From Streptomyces sp. TRM64462 (GTDB taxonomy: Bacteria > Actinomycetota > Actinomycetes > Streptomycetales > Streptomycetaceae): DNA of 35,573 nt. Of this stretch, positions 21,283-29,933 are shown one piece after another (positions within the stretch are counted from its first letter, which is position 1; the number at the start of each line of letters is the position of its first letter). A program made the position numbers and the translations under genes. The notes beneath the pieces were generated by a model, which worked only from the letters and a program-made list of their open reading frames with translations, was not told the DNA's origin and made no database searches. Location of the stretch: assembly GCF_013362995.1 (NCBI RefSeq), contig NZ_JABWDV010000076.1, forward strand, positions 1-35,573. Reading direction: 5' to 3'.

Positions 21283-21732
21283 TTGAAGCTTCGTTACGCG
21301 GCAGCGGCGGCCGCCGCAGCGACTGCGGCTGTCATGGGCACATCACTTCCGGCTCACGCGGCCGGACAGGGCGGAGGCACCCAGCAGGCCAAGCCGGCGG
21401 GTGTGGGCACGCTGGCGGACTACACCCACTGCCGGACCCTGTACACGAACGGCACCAAGGCGGGCACCGGCTGCTTCCAGTCCTACGGCGACAAGTTCCT
21501 CATGGACGACCACAAGGGCGACGGATTCCGCGTCATCGCCCAGTGGTACACGGACTACGGCCGCTCCGGCGAGTGCCACTGGTCCGGCGGCGCGTCCGCC
21601 GGCTGGGGCGAGTGCAACTACAACATGAGCGAGAAGGGCAACGTCAAGTTCCGCGTCGTCCTGCGCGACGGCGCGACCGGCCCCAACGAGGCGACCGGCA
21701 CGTGGAGCGGCTGGCTGCCCATCGGCGGCTGA
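21283..21732 (+). CDS. small secreted protein, unknown function
   Basis: This 149-aa exported protein has a signal peptide (LRYAAAAAAAATAAVMGTSLPAHA, cleavage expected after AHA). The mature part of about 120 residues is rich in Gly, Trp and Tyr with four Cys (HCRTL, GCFQSY, ECHWSG, ECNYN), likely two disulfides. I do not recognise the family; the mature chain looks like a compact beta protein. The TTG start at 21283 was chosen because GGAGGAGA (21270-21277) sits at correct distance in front of it. ATG codons at 21265 and 21268 are in frame but have no ribosome binding site. A perfect-stem terminator follows. Confidence 0.75.
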   Translation: MKLRYAAAAAAAATAAVMGTSLPAHAAGQGGGTQQAKPAGVGTLADYTHCRTLYTNGTKAGTGCFQSYGDKFLMDDHKGDGFRVIAQWYTDYGRSGECHWSGGASAGWGECNYNMSEKGNVKFRVVLRDGATGPNEATGTWSGWLPIGG

Positions 21733-21745
21733 GCGGCGCGGTCCA

Positions 21746-21776
21746 CAGGGCCCGTCCGCATCGCGGACGGGCCCTG
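21746..21776. terminator. hairpin terminator after the secreted protein gene
   Basis: CAGGGCCCGTCCGC (21746-21759) and GCGGACGGGCCCTG (21763-21776) form a perfect 14-bp stem with a 3-nt loop, 14 bp after the stop codon. Confidence 0.9.
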
Positions 21777-21797
21777 CTGTTGCACCCCTCTTGTATC

Positions 21798-21803
21798 TAT
21801 GCT
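21798..21803 (+). promoter_or_regulatory. -10 element of a probable leaderless promoter for the GntR gene
   Basis: TATGCT fits TAnnnT and is 6 nt before the ATG at 21810, with no Shine-Dalgarno. The local DNA (CTTGTATCTATGC) is AT-rich compared with its surroundings. Confidence 0.6.
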
Positions 21804-21809
21804 GTGCGC

Positions 21810-22484
21810 ATGCCAGCCGCCGCACCGTCGCCCGCCCCGTCCTCAGCCCCGGCCCCGCCCGCCGCCGAGCGCGTCTACCACCACGTCAAGGAAGCCGTGC
21901 TCGACCGCCGCTACGAAGGCGGCACCCTCCTCACCGAAGGCGAACTGGCGCAGGCCGTCGGGGTGTCCCGGACCCCGGTCCGCGAGGCGCTGCTCAAGCT
22001 GGAGATGGAAGGGCTGCTGAAGCTCTACCCGAAGAAGGGCGCCCTCGTCCTCGCCGTCTCGGCGCAGGAGATCGCGGACGTCGTGGAGACTCGGCTGCTC
22101 GTCGAGGAGTTCGCCGTACGCAAGGCGGTGCCCGTACCGGCGCGGCTCGTGGCGCGGCTGGAGGAGCTCCTGGAGGAACAGCGGCTCCACGCGCGCGAAG
22201 GCGACCTGCGGGCCGTCGCCGTGTCGGACCGCTGCTTCCACGCCGAGATCGTCCGCAACGCCGGCAACCAGATCCTGTCCAAGCTGTACGACCAGCTGCG
22301 CGACCGGCAGCTCCGCATGGGCGTCGCCGTCATGGAGGCGCACCCCGACCGCATCGCCAAGAACATCACCGAGCACACCGAGATCCTGGAGGCACTGCGG
22401 GCCGGCGACGCCGAGGGTGCCGCCCGGTGCGTGCGCGCCCACGTCGGACGGGTGCGGGTGCTGGTCCGGGGTGACGACCGGTGA
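21810..22484 (+). CDS. GntR-family regulator (FadR subfamily, FCD domain)
   Basis: This 224-aa protein has a winged helix at about residues 13-80 (YHHVKEAVLDRRYEGGTLLTEGELAQAVGVSRTPVREALLKLE). An all-helical FCD effector domain follows (about 85-215), including the metal-site residues expected in D/H-rich positions (SDRCFHAEI, EHTEILEAL). The ATG at 21810 was taken because the -10 element is 6 nt upstream. The stop overlaps the start of the MFS gene (GTGA at 22481-22484), so regulator and transporter are co-translated and the transported compound is probably the effector. Confidence 0.88.
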   Translation: MPAAAPSPAPSSAPAPPAAERVYHHVKEAVLDRRYEGGTLLTEGELAQAVGVSRTPVREALLKLEMEGLLKLYPKKGALVLAVSAQEIADVVETRLLVEEFAVRKAVPVPARLVARLEELLEEQRLHAREGDLRAVAVSDRCFHAEIVRNAGNQILSKLYDQLRDRQLRMGVAVMEAHPDRIAKNITEHTEILEALRAGDAEGAARCVRAHVGRVRVLVRGDDR

Positions 22485-23818
22485 GCAGCAGCCCCGCCGC
22501 GCCGTCTCCCCCGTCCCCGCCCTCCCCGCCGTCCCCGCTCCCCGCCGACCCACCCGGCGGCCGCCGCGCCGCCCTCGTGTGGGGCGTCGGCGTCTCCGTC
22601 TACCTCGTCGCCGTCGTCTTCCGTACGTCCCTGGGCGTCGCCGGGCTCGACGCGGCCGACCGCTTCCAGGTCAACGCGTCCGCGCTGTCCGCGTTCTCGA
22701 TCGTCCAGCTTCTCGTCTACGCCGGCATGCAGATACCCGTCGGCCTGATGGTCGACCGGCTCGGCACGCGCAAGGTCCTGACCCTGGGGATCGTGCTGTT
22801 CACGCTGGGCCAGCTCGGCTTCGCGCTGTCGCCCTCGTACGCAACGGCCCTCGCCGCACGGGTGCTGCTCGGCTGCGGCGACGCGATGACGTTCATCTCC
22901 GTGCTGCGCCTCGGCAACCGCTGGTTCCCCGCCCGGCGCGGGCCGCTGATCGCGCAGCTCGCCGGGCTCTTCGGGGTCCTCGGCAACCTCGTCTCCACCA
23001 TCGTGCTCGCCCGGATGCTGGACGGCCTCGGCTGGACGGCGACGTTCGCGGGCAGCGCGGCGGCGGGGCTCGTCGTCCTCGCGCTGGTGCTGCTGTTCCT
23101 GAAGGACCACCCGGAGGGGTACGCGCCGGAGCCGGTGCCGCACGCGGGCGTGGCGTACGTGCGGCGGCAGATCGCGGCCGCGTGGCGGGAGCCGGGGACG
23201 CGGCTCGGCATGTGGGTGCACTTCACCACGCAGTTCCCCGCGATGGTGTTCCTGCTGCTGTGGGGCATGCCGTTCCTGGCCGAGGCACAGGGCCTGAGCC
23301 GGGGGCGGGCGGGTGAGCTGCTCACCCTGGTGGTGCTCTCCAACATGGTCGTGGGCCTGGCGTACGGGCAGATCATCGCCCGCCACCACGCCGCCCGTAC
23401 GCCCCTGGCGCTGGGCACCGTGGCGGCGACGGCGACCCTATGGGCGGCCACCATCGCCTATCCCGGCGACCGTGCGCCGATATGGCTGCTGGCCACACTG
23501 TGCGTGGTGCTCGGCGCGTGCGGCCCCGCGTCCATGATCGGCTTCGACTTCGCCCGCCCCGCCAACCCGTCCGAGCGGCAGGGCACGGCGTCCGGCATCG
23601 TCAACATCGGCGGCTTCACCGCGTCCATGACGACGCTGCTGGCCGTCGGCGTCCTGCTGGACGCGACGGGCGGCGACTACCGCGTCGCGTTCTCGTCGGT
23701 GTTCGTCCTGCAGGCGCTGGGCCTCGCCCAGATCCTGCGGCTGCGCGGCCGCACGGCGCGCCGCGAGCGGGAACGGCTCGTGGCCAGCCGCGTGGAGGCC
23801 GTACACGTACCGGCGTGA
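22481..23818 (+). CDS. MFS transporter
   Basis: This 445-aa protein has about 12 membrane helices. The major facilitator signature appears in the loop between helices 2 and 3 (GLMVDRLGTRKVLTLG), and LLGCGDAMTFISVLRLGNRWFPARRGPLIAQLAGLFGVLGNL resembles the helix 4-5 region of organic acid/sugar phosphate type carriers. The first 25 residues are Pro/Ser-rich. GTG at 22481 overlaps the GntR stop. The substrate is unknown. Just after the stop a 17-bp sequence is duplicated. Confidence 0.87.
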   Translation: MSSSPAAPSPPSPPSPPSPLPADPPGGRRAALVWGVGVSVYLVAVVFRTSLGVAGLDAADRFQVNASALSAFSIVQLLVYAGMQIPVGLMVDRLGTRKVLTLGIVLFTLGQLGFALSPSYATALAARVLLGCGDAMTFISVLRLGNRWFPARRGPLIAQLAGLFGVLGNLVSTIVLARMLDGLGWTATFAGSAAAGLVVLALVLLFLKDHPEGYAPEPVPHAGVAYVRRQIAAAWREPGTRLGMWVHFTTQFPAMVFLLLWGMPFLAEAQGLSRGRAGELLTLVVLSNMVVGLAYGQIIARHHAARTPLALGTVAATATLWAATIAYPGDRAPIWLLATLCVVLGACGPASMIGFDFARPANPSERQGTASGIVNIGGFTASMTTLLAVGVLLDATGGDYRVAFSSVFVLQALGLAQILRLRGRTARRERERLVASRVEAVHVPA

Positions 23819-23845
23819 GGCAACGGCGCGTACCGGCGTGAGGCA
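23806..23845. repeat. 17-bp tandem duplication over the MFS stop codon
   Basis: CGTACCGGCGTGAGGCA occurs at 23806-23822 and 23829-23845, a 23-bp period, with the TGA stop in the first copy. It is a small slippage-type duplication without visible function. Confidence 0.7.
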
Positions 23846-23887
23846 CGGACGCGGGCGCGCGCGTGCCGGCGTCAGGCCCGGACGGGA

Positions 23888-24712
23888 TCAGGGCGTGATG
23901 GCGAAGTGGGCCAGGATCGCCGCCGCCAGCTCCTCGTCGCCCTCCACCTTGATCCGGTCCGCGACCGCCGCGGGCCGTACACGGCCGCAGGCGAGCCGCA
24001 TGTACGTCTCCCAGTCCGTCGCGAACGTGACGGCCGGGCCCAGCGACGGCGCGCCGTCGACCGTGCCGCGCCCGTCCGCGTCGACACGCACCGTCCGCAT
24101 GAACTCGACCGGGCCGCTGACGTCGAAGACGACCGCCGAGTTCGGCGGGGCGCCCGCGTCCTTGGCGACGACCCTGGGCAGCACCGTGAGGAAGGTGTCG
24201 CGGGCGACGTACGCGCCGGGCGAGTCGAGGTTGCCGGGCTTGCCGAGGGTGGTGCGCAGGTCCTGCTCGTGCACCCACACGTCGAAGGCGCGCATCCGGT
24301 AGGCCACTTCGAGGCTCTGCTCGGCGCCCAGCGGGGCGCGCACCAGCGTGTCGGGGGAGCGGGACTCGTTGCGCAGCATGCGGGCGCGGCGGATCAGGAT
24401 GTACTCGAGCTCGGAGGTCATCTCCGGCGCGGTGTGGTGGCGGCGCACATCGACCTGCATCTCCATGTAGCGGGAGAAGTCACTGCGTACGTGGTACAGA
24501 TCGCGCGGCAGGGAGTGAATCGGCCGTGGGTCGCCCAGCATCTCGCACTCCATGCCGATGACATGGGAGACGATGTCCCGGACCGACCAGCCGGGGCACG
24601 GTGTGGCGCGGTTCCATTCCGCCTCGGCGAGCGGCTGTACCAGCTCGGCTATCGCTTCGATGGAATGGGTCCAGGCGTCGGCGTAGGTCTGGAGGCTGGG
24701 ATGGACGGTCAC
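23888..24712 (-). CDS. maleylpyruvate isomerase family mycothiol-dependent enzyme (DinB-like)
   Basis: This 274-aa protein has an MDMPI N-terminal helical bundle with the metal-ligand pattern of the DinB/MDMPI superfamily: His50 in DIVSHVIGME, and His148 and Asp151 in FDVWVHEQDLR. A C-terminal domain (about 170-270) with VFDVSGPVEF and a sterol-carrier-like fold follows. Proteins of this group use mycothiol, the actinobacterial thiol, but most have unknown substrates. The start GTG at 24712 follows GAGGGG closely. It is divergent from the nitrilase-family gene. The 169-bp gap holds no further gene. Confidence 0.83.
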   Translation of the reverse strand: MTVHPSLQTYADAWTHSIEAIAELVQPLAEAEWNRATPCPGWSVRDIVSHVIGMECEMLGDPRPIHSLPRDLYHVRSDFSRYMEMQVDVRRHHTAPEMTSELEYILIRRARMLRNESRSPDTLVRAPLGAEQSLEVAYRMRAFDVWVHEQDLRTTLGKPGNLDSPGAYVARDTFLTVLPRVVAKDAGAPPNSAVVFDVSGPVEFMRTVRVDADGRGTVDGAPSLGPAVTFATDWETYMRLACGRVRPAAVADRIKVEGDEELAAAILAHFAITP

Positions 24713-24881
24713 GGGACCCCTCGTGCGGCTTGGTACGCGGGCTGGGTGCTGCGGCGGCTGCGGGGGTCCGGGGGACGTCCCCCGGAAGAGAACAGTACGC
24801 TCCCCACAGGCCCCTCGGCAGTGCTTTCGTGTGACGATCGTAGGCCCGTATTGACGGCTCCAACGCCAGGACGGTGGTAAT

Positions 24882-25679
24882 GTGCGCGCCTCGCTCCTTC
24901 AGATCGCGGTCAACCCGGACGAATCGGTAGCCGCTCGACGCGGCCGGGCCGCCGACCTCGTACGCGAACAGCGGGGCTCGGACCTGGTGGTGCTCCCGGA
25001 GCTGTGGCCCGTCGGGGCCTTCGCGTACGAGTCGTTCGCGGCCGAGTCCGAGCCGCTGGAGGGCCCGACGTACGCGGTGATGGCCGAGGCGGCACGGGAA
25101 GCGCGCGTGTGGCTGCACGCCGGGTCCATCGTGGAACGCGCCCCCTCGGGTGCCCTGTACAACACGTCCCTGGTCTTCTCGCCGTCCGGTGAGCTGGTCC
25201 GCTCATACCGGAAGATCCACCGCTTCGGCTTCGACCAGGGCGAGGCCGTGCTGATGGCGGCGGGCGACGACCTGGTGACGGTGCCGCACCCGCAGCTCCC
25301 GTTCGGCGTCGCGACCTGCTACGACCTGCGGTTCCCCGAGCTGTTCCGGGGCCTGGTGGACGCGGGCGCGCGGGCGTTCGTCGTCCCGGCGGGCTGGCCC
25401 GCCCGGCGCCGCGCGCACTGGACGCTGCTCGCGCAGGCGCGGGCGGTGGAGAACCAGGCGTACATGCTGGCCTGCGGAACGGCCGGTTCGCACGCGGGCG
25501 TCGAGCAGGCGGGGCACAGCATCGTCGTCGACCCGTGGGGTGAGGTCCTGGCGGAGGCGGGCGCGGGCGAGGAGGTCCTGACGGTGGACCTGGATCCGGC
25601 GAAGGTGGAGCTGACCCGGGACCAGTTCCCGGCCCTCAAGGACCGGGTGCTGGGCACGCCGCCGCCTACGCGCGCGTAG
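24882..25679 (+). CDS. carbon-nitrogen hydrolase (nitrilase superfamily)
   Basis: This 265-aa enzyme has a complete Glu-Lys-Cys triad: Glu40 in VVLPELW, Lys111 in YRKIHRFGF, Cys146 in VATCYDLRFPE. It is of single-domain amidase type, like Nit/omega-amidase and deaminated-glutathione amidase relatives; the exact amide substrate is not readable. The GTG at 24882 starts MRASLLQIAVN, the normal N-terminal strand. The stop TAG at 25677 lies inside a terminator hairpin shared with the convergent pectinase gene. Confidence 0.88.
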   Translation: MRASLLQIAVNPDESVAARRGRAADLVREQRGSDLVVLPELWPVGAFAYESFAAESEPLEGPTYAVMAEAAREARVWLHAGSIVERAPSGALYNTSLVFSPSGELVRSYRKIHRFGFDQGEAVLMAAGDDLVTVPHPQLPFGVATCYDLRFPELFRGLVDAGARAFVVPAGWPARRRAHWTLLAQARAVENQAYMLACGTAGSHAGVEQAGHSIVVDPWGEVLAEAGAGEEVLTVDLDPAKVELTRDQFPALKDRVLGTPPPTRA

Positions 25680-25703
25680 AGCGGGACTTCCGCGCTACGC
25701 GCG
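25671..25703. terminator. bidirectional hairpin terminator
   Basis: CGCGCGTAG-A-GCGG (25671-25684) pairs with CCGC-G-CTACGCGCG (25690-25703) with one A-G mismatch and a 5-nt loop. It covers the stop of the hydrolase gene and lies 50 bp from the pectinase stop, so it can serve both convergent genes. Confidence 0.75.
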
Positions 25704-25753
25704 CGTGGTGCGGCGGTTCGGCCGTGCGGCCCTGCGGCCGTGCGGAGGCCGGG

Positions 25754-27871
25754 TCAGGCGCCGGGCGTCCAGCCGCCGAGCCAGTCCGCGACCTCCTGGC
25801 CGGCCGCCTGGGCGTCCGTCAGGTGCGGGCGCTCAGTGCTCTGGGGACCGGCGCCGGGGCCGTTGTTCTCGTACTCGGCGAAGCGGTCGTTCTTCCAGGA
25901 GAAGCCGCTCATGTCGGTCCAGGGGGCCGCCTTGATGGCGCCGCTGAGGTGGGTGTTCCGGAAGGTGGCCTGCGGCCTGAGGGAGGCGTCGCCGCCCGCG
26001 TGCCAGGGCCGGCCGAGGTAGAAGCTGCCGTTGCTGACGTCCCCGTTGACGACGCTGCGGTTGATCAGGAAGCCCTTGCGGTCGGCGGCCGTGCTGGGCG
26101 CGGCGATGTATCCGGCCGAGGTTCCGTTCCAGCGCTTCTTCAGGGTGATGACGGACCGGTCGATGACGGCGGTGGCGCGGCCGAAGACGAAGTCGACGTT
26201 GCCGACGACGTACGAGTTGGTCATGTAGACGCGGCCGAGCCGGTCCTTGGAAGCGGTGTCCAGGAGCAGGGTGTCCTGGTCGCCGCTGACGATGACGCCG
26301 TCCAGCAGGACCCGGTCGGCGGCGGTCCGCAGGGCGACGGCCTGGTGGCCGCTCATGTGCTGGTTCGCCGCTTCGTCGAAGTCGTTGGAGACGGTCAGGT
26401 TGCGGGCCTGGAAGTCGTCGGCCAGGACGGCGACGGTGGCGCTGCCGCTCGTGCCGTACGTACCGGAGCCGCCGGGCTTGGGCGTGCCGGCGGCGTTGCC
26501 GTACACGATCACCGTGTCCTTGCGGCTGGCACCGGTGCCCTGGAAGGTGACGTGCGGCTTGTTCGACGGGACGGTGACCGTCTCGCGGTATGTGCCGGGC
26601 TTGATCTGGATGACGACCCGGGAGGTGTTGCCCGCGGGCACGGCGTTCACGGCGGCCTGCACGCTCGTGTACTGGCCGCTGCCGTCCTTGGCGACGGTGA
26701 GGGTCGTGGCGGCGGCTGCCGTGGCGCCCGCCGTGCCGGTGGCGCCCGCCGTGCTCGCCCTGCCGATGGTGGAGCGCGGCCCGGCGCCGGACTTCACCTT
26801 GGACGGCACGTCGGCGGCGGCGTCCAGCGTGTAGGAGTAGTACGCCTTCGGGTCGAACGCCGTGCCGCCGCTCTCGTTGCGGCCGCTGGTGCCGGAGAAG
26901 ATGTTGCCCCGCTGGACCAGGGAGGCGGTGGCGTCCTTGATGACCGGGTTCCGCATGCCCTGGAAGTAGCTGTTCTCCAGGACCATCTTGGTGCGCCCGC
27001 GCGCGTAGTTGCCGTAGGAGGAGGCGATGCCGGTGCCGGCCTCGTCCTGGAGGTAGTTGTTGTACAGGTGCGCGTGGGCGACGTTGTCGGTGGACGGGTT
27101 GCGCTGCTCGGTCTCGCGGAACCAGTTGTGGTGGATGGTCAGGTTCGCGGTGACGTTCTGCGTCCAGCCGATGCCGAAGGTCTTGTTGTTGTTGCTCAGC
27201 CGGTTCCAGGACACCGTCACGTACGTGGTGTCCTTGCGGCTGTCGATCAGACCGTCGGCCATGTGCCGCAGGTCGTTGTGGTCGATCCACACATGGTGCG
27301 CGCCGTCCATCTGGATGGCGTCGAAATCGTGGTCCTTGTCGTTCCAGACCCCTTGATACGCGTCCCGGATCGTCAGGTTCCGGATGATGACGTTGTGGAC
27401 GCCCTGGCCGAGGAAGAAGCCGCCGCCGACGATGTGACCGCTGGTCCCCGACCCGACGATGGTCTTGTCGGACGCGACCCTGATCTCCTTGCCCGTGGGG
27501 TTCATGGTGATCGTCCCGGCCACGACGATGACGTACGGCTCGGCGGCGGTCGCGTACTTCTCCAGGTCGGCGAGCGTCCGCACGGTGACGACCGCGCCGC
27601 CGCGCCCGCCATACGTGCCGTTCTGGCCCAGGGCGTTCACCGAGGCGAACCCGTCGGCGGCCTCCAGGGCCCACGCGGGCGCGGCCTCGGCGGCTGCCTG
27701 CGCGGCCTCGGCGGCAGCGGCCCGCGCCTTGGGCGCGGCGTCGTCACCGAGCGCCCCGAAGGCCGTGCCGTACGCCAGCACGCCCGCGGCCGCCAGGGCC
27801 ACCGGAACGCCCACGCTGAGGGCGACGGTGCCGCGTCTGCGGTGCCGGGCTCGGTTGCGGCTCTCGTTCAT
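25754..27871 (-). CDS. secreted pectate lyase - pectin methylesterase fusion
   Basis: This 705-aa exported protein carries two pectin-degrading modules. Residues 1-40 form a signal peptide with an Arg-rich n-region, possibly Tat-type (HRRRGTVALSVG). An Ala-rich linker follows. Residues 70-365 match polysaccharide lyase family 1: VWIDHNDL (194-201), VTVSWNRL, HHNWF...QRNPS (Arg257 at the catalytic position) and LYNNYLQD. After an Ala/Gly/Thr linker (366-388), residues 389-700 match carbohydrate esterase family 8: Gln510 in QAVALR, Asp531 in GDQDTLLLD, Asp560 in VDFVFG, Arg621 in YLGRPW. De-esterification by CE8 makes the polygalacturonate that PL1 cleaves, so the order of action is built in. 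ATG at 27871. It looks accessory among core genes. Confidence 0.9.
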   Translation of the reverse strand: MNESRNRARHRRRGTVALSVGVPVALAAAGVLAYGTAFGALGDDAAPKARAAAAEAAQAAAEAAPAWALEAADGFASVNALGQNGTYGGRGGAVVTVRTLADLEKYATAAEPYVIVVAGTITMNPTGKEIRVASDKTIVGSGTSGHIVGGGFFLGQGVHNVIIRNLTIRDAYQGVWNDKDHDFDAIQMDGAHHVWIDHNDLRHMADGLIDSRKDTTYVTVSWNRLSNNNKTFGIGWTQNVTANLTIHHNWFRETEQRNPSTDNVAHAHLYNNYLQDEAGTGIASSYGNYARGRTKMVLENSYFQGMRNPVIKDATASLVQRGNIFSGTSGRNESGGTAFDPKAYYSYTLDAAADVPSKVKSGAGPRSTIGRASTAGATGTAGATAAAATTLTVAKDGSGQYTSVQAAVNAVPAGNTSRVVIQIKPGTYRETVTVPSNKPHVTFQGTGASRKDTVIVYGNAAGTPKPGGSGTYGTSGSATVAVLADDFQARNLTVSNDFDEAANQHMSGHQAVALRTAADRVLLDGVIVSGDQDTLLLDTASKDRLGRVYMTNSYVVGNVDFVFGRATAVIDRSVITLKKRWNGTSAGYIAAPSTAADRKGFLINRSVVNGDVSNGSFYLGRPWHAGGDASLRPQATFRNTHLSGAIKAAPWTDMSGFSWKNDRFAEYENNGPGAGPQSTERPHLTDAQAAGQEVADWLGGWTPGA

Positions 27872-27961
27872 GTCGTATCCCGTTTCCGTACGAGGTGGGG
27901 GTCACGGGACAGTCGCCACCGCGCGCGCAAAGGGTTGCCGCGGGGATGGCACTCTTGAACC

Positions 27962-29788
27962 ATGAACGATCCGGTCCCCGCGACGCCCCGCCGTGCCCGT
28001 GTCCGTGCTCCCGAGCTCGTCGGGAAGGGCGGGTGGCTCAATACGGGCGGCAGCTCGTACACCCTCGCCGACCTGCGGGGACGCATTGTGATCCTCGACT
28101 TCTGGACGTTCTGCTGCATCAACTGCCTGCACGTCCTCGACGAGCTGCGGGAGCTGGAGGAGCAGCACCGGGACACGGTGGTGATCATCGGGGTGCACTC
28201 CCCGAAGTTCGTGCACGAGGCGGAGCACCAGGCCGTCGTCGACGCCGTCGAGCGGTACGGGGTGGAGCACCCGGTCCTGGACGACCCGGAGCTCGCGACC
28301 TGGAAGCAGTACGCCGTGCGGGCCTGGCCGACGCTCGTCGTGATCGACCCGGAGGGGTACGTCGTCGCCCAGCACGCGGGCGAGGGCCACGCGCACGCGC
28401 TCGCGGAGCTGGTGGCCGAGCTTGAGGCCGAGCACGAGGCGAAGGGCACCCTGCGGCGCGGCGACGGGCCGTACGTACCGCCTGAGCCGGTCGCCACGCA
28501 CCTGCGCTTCCCCGGCAAGGCCCTGGTGCTGGATTCGGGCAACCTGCTGGTGTCCGACACCACGCGCCACCAGCTCGTGGAGCTGGCGCAGGACGGGGAG
28601 ACCGTCGTACGGCGGATCGGCTCCGGCGAGCGCGGCCTGGCCGACGGCCCCGCGGCCGAGGCCCGCTTCAACGAGCCGCAGGGCCTGTGCGCGCTGCCCG
28701 ACGGGCGCATCGTGGTCGCCGACACCGTCAACCACGCCCTGCGGGCCCTCGACCCGGCCACCGGCGAGGTGACCACCCTCGCCGGGACCGGCGCACAGTG
28801 GATGCAGGGCTCCCCGACGTCCGGCCACGCGCGCGAAGTGGCCCTGTCGTCGCCGTGGGACGTCGCCTGGTGGCAGGGCCGGGTGTGGATCGCCATGGCG
28901 GGCGTCCACCAGCTGTGGGCGTACGACCCGGAGACGAGCACGGTCGCCGTCGCCGCCGGTACCACCAACGAGGGGCTGGTCGACGGGCCCGCCGCCGAGG
29001 CCTGGTTCGCGCAGCCGTCCGGCCTCGCGGCCACCGAGGACCGGCTGTGGATCGCCGACTCCGAGACCAGCGCCCTGCGCTGGGCCGACCCGGAGGGCAC
29101 CGTCCACACCGCCGTCGGCACCGGCCTGTTCGACTTCGGCCACCGCGACGGCGCCGCGGCCCAGGCCCTGTTCCAGCACCCGCTGGGCGTCACGGCGCTC
29201 CCCGACGGCTCCGTCGCCGTCTGCGACACGTACAACCACGCCCTGCGCCGCTACGACCCCGCGACGGGCGAGGTCACGACCCTGGCGACCGACCTGCGGG
29301 AGCCCAGCGACGCGGTGCTCGTCGGGGACGACGTCCTCGTCGTCGAGTCGGCGCGGCACCGGCTGACCCGGCTGCGCCTGCCCGACGAGGCCGTACGGGT
29401 CGAGGCCGTCGCCCACCGCACGCGGCGCGAGGCCACCGAGGTCGCGCCCGGCGTGCTCTCCCTCGACGTGGTCTTCCGCGCCCCGGCCGGCCAGAAGCTG
29501 GACGAGCGGTACGGCCCGTCGACCCGCCTCCTGGTGTCGTCGACGCCCCCCGAGCTGCTCGCGGACGGCGAGGGCGCGGGCACGGACCTGTCCCGCGAGC
29601 TGAAGCTCGCCCCGGACGTCACGGAGGGCGTCCTGCACGTCTCCGCGATGGCCGCCTCCTGCGACGACGACCCGGCCAACGAATACCCGGCCTGCCACGT
29701 CCACCAGCAGGACTGGGGCGTCCCGGTACGCGTCGTGGACGGCGGCGCGACCCGACTGCCGCTGATCCTGGCGGGCCTGGACGCCTAG
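27962..29788 (+). CDS. NHLRC2-like thioredoxin-domain and NHL-repeat protein
   Basis: This 608-aa protein has an N-terminal thioredoxin fold (about residues 20-160) with the FWTFCCINC active site (Cys52-Ile-Asn-Cys55) and WPTLVVIDPEG. An NHL beta-propeller follows (about 190-455), with repeats such as FNEPQGLCALPDGRIVVADTVNHALR and FQHPLGVTALPDGSVAVCDTYNHALR, then a C-terminal beta domain (about 465-608). This is the NHLRC2 architecture, conserved from bacteria to animals. The biochemical role is unclear; the CCINC motif suggests thiol redox activity. No signal peptide, so cytoplasmic. ATG at 27962 has no Shine-Dalgarno; CACTCT ends 6 nt before it and may be a weak -10. The stop is inside a 24-bp palindrome. 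Confidence 0.88.
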   Translation: MNDPVPATPRRARVRAPELVGKGGWLNTGGSSYTLADLRGRIVILDFWTFCCINCLHVLDELRELEEQHRDTVVIIGVHSPKFVHEAEHQAVVDAVERYGVEHPVLDDPELATWKQYAVRAWPTLVVIDPEGYVVAQHAGEGHAHALAELVAELEAEHEAKGTLRRGDGPYVPPEPVATHLRFPGKALVLDSGNLLVSDTTRHQLVELAQDGETVVRRIGSGERGLADGPAAEARFNEPQGLCALPDGRIVVADTVNHALRALDPATGEVTTLAGTGAQWMQGSPTSGHAREVALSSPWDVAWWQGRVWIAMAGVHQLWAYDPETSTVAVAAGTTNEGLVDGPAAEAWFAQPSGLAATEDRLWIADSETSALRWADPEGTVHTAVGTGLFDFGHRDGAAAQALFQHPLGVTALPDGSVAVCDTYNHALRRYDPATGEVTTLATDLREPSDAVLVGDDVLVVESARHRLTRLRLPDEAVRVEAVAHRTRREATEVAPGVLSLDVVFRAPAGQKLDERYGPSTRLLVSSTPPELLADGEGAGTDLSRELKLAPDVTEGVLHVSAMAASCDDDPANEYPACHVHQQDWGVPVRVVDGGATRLPLILAGLDA

Positions 29789-29798
29789 GCGTCCAGGC
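29775..29798. terminator. 24-bp perfect palindrome over the stop codon
   Basis: The two 12-nt halves GCCTGGACGCCT and AGGCGTCCAGGC are exact reverse complements, with the TAG stop (29786-29788) at the centre. It probably works as a hairpin terminator whose left arm is coding sequence. Confidence 0.7.
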
Positions 29799-29933
29799 GC
29801 CGTCGCCCACCACGCCTGAGCCGGCGGCGCAGCAGCGCACACAGGCCGTTGCCGGATTCCGGCAGTGAGCGGCCGTGCGGTGCTGCGGGCGGGGCCCGTG
29901 TTCTGCGCGCACCGCCGCATCCAGACTGTGCGG

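Noticed and set aside
24851..24883. TTGACG...TAATGT promoter for the nitrilase-family gene
   Set aside because: The spacing is too long (21 bp) and the -10 would overlap the start codon, putting the transcript start inside the gene.
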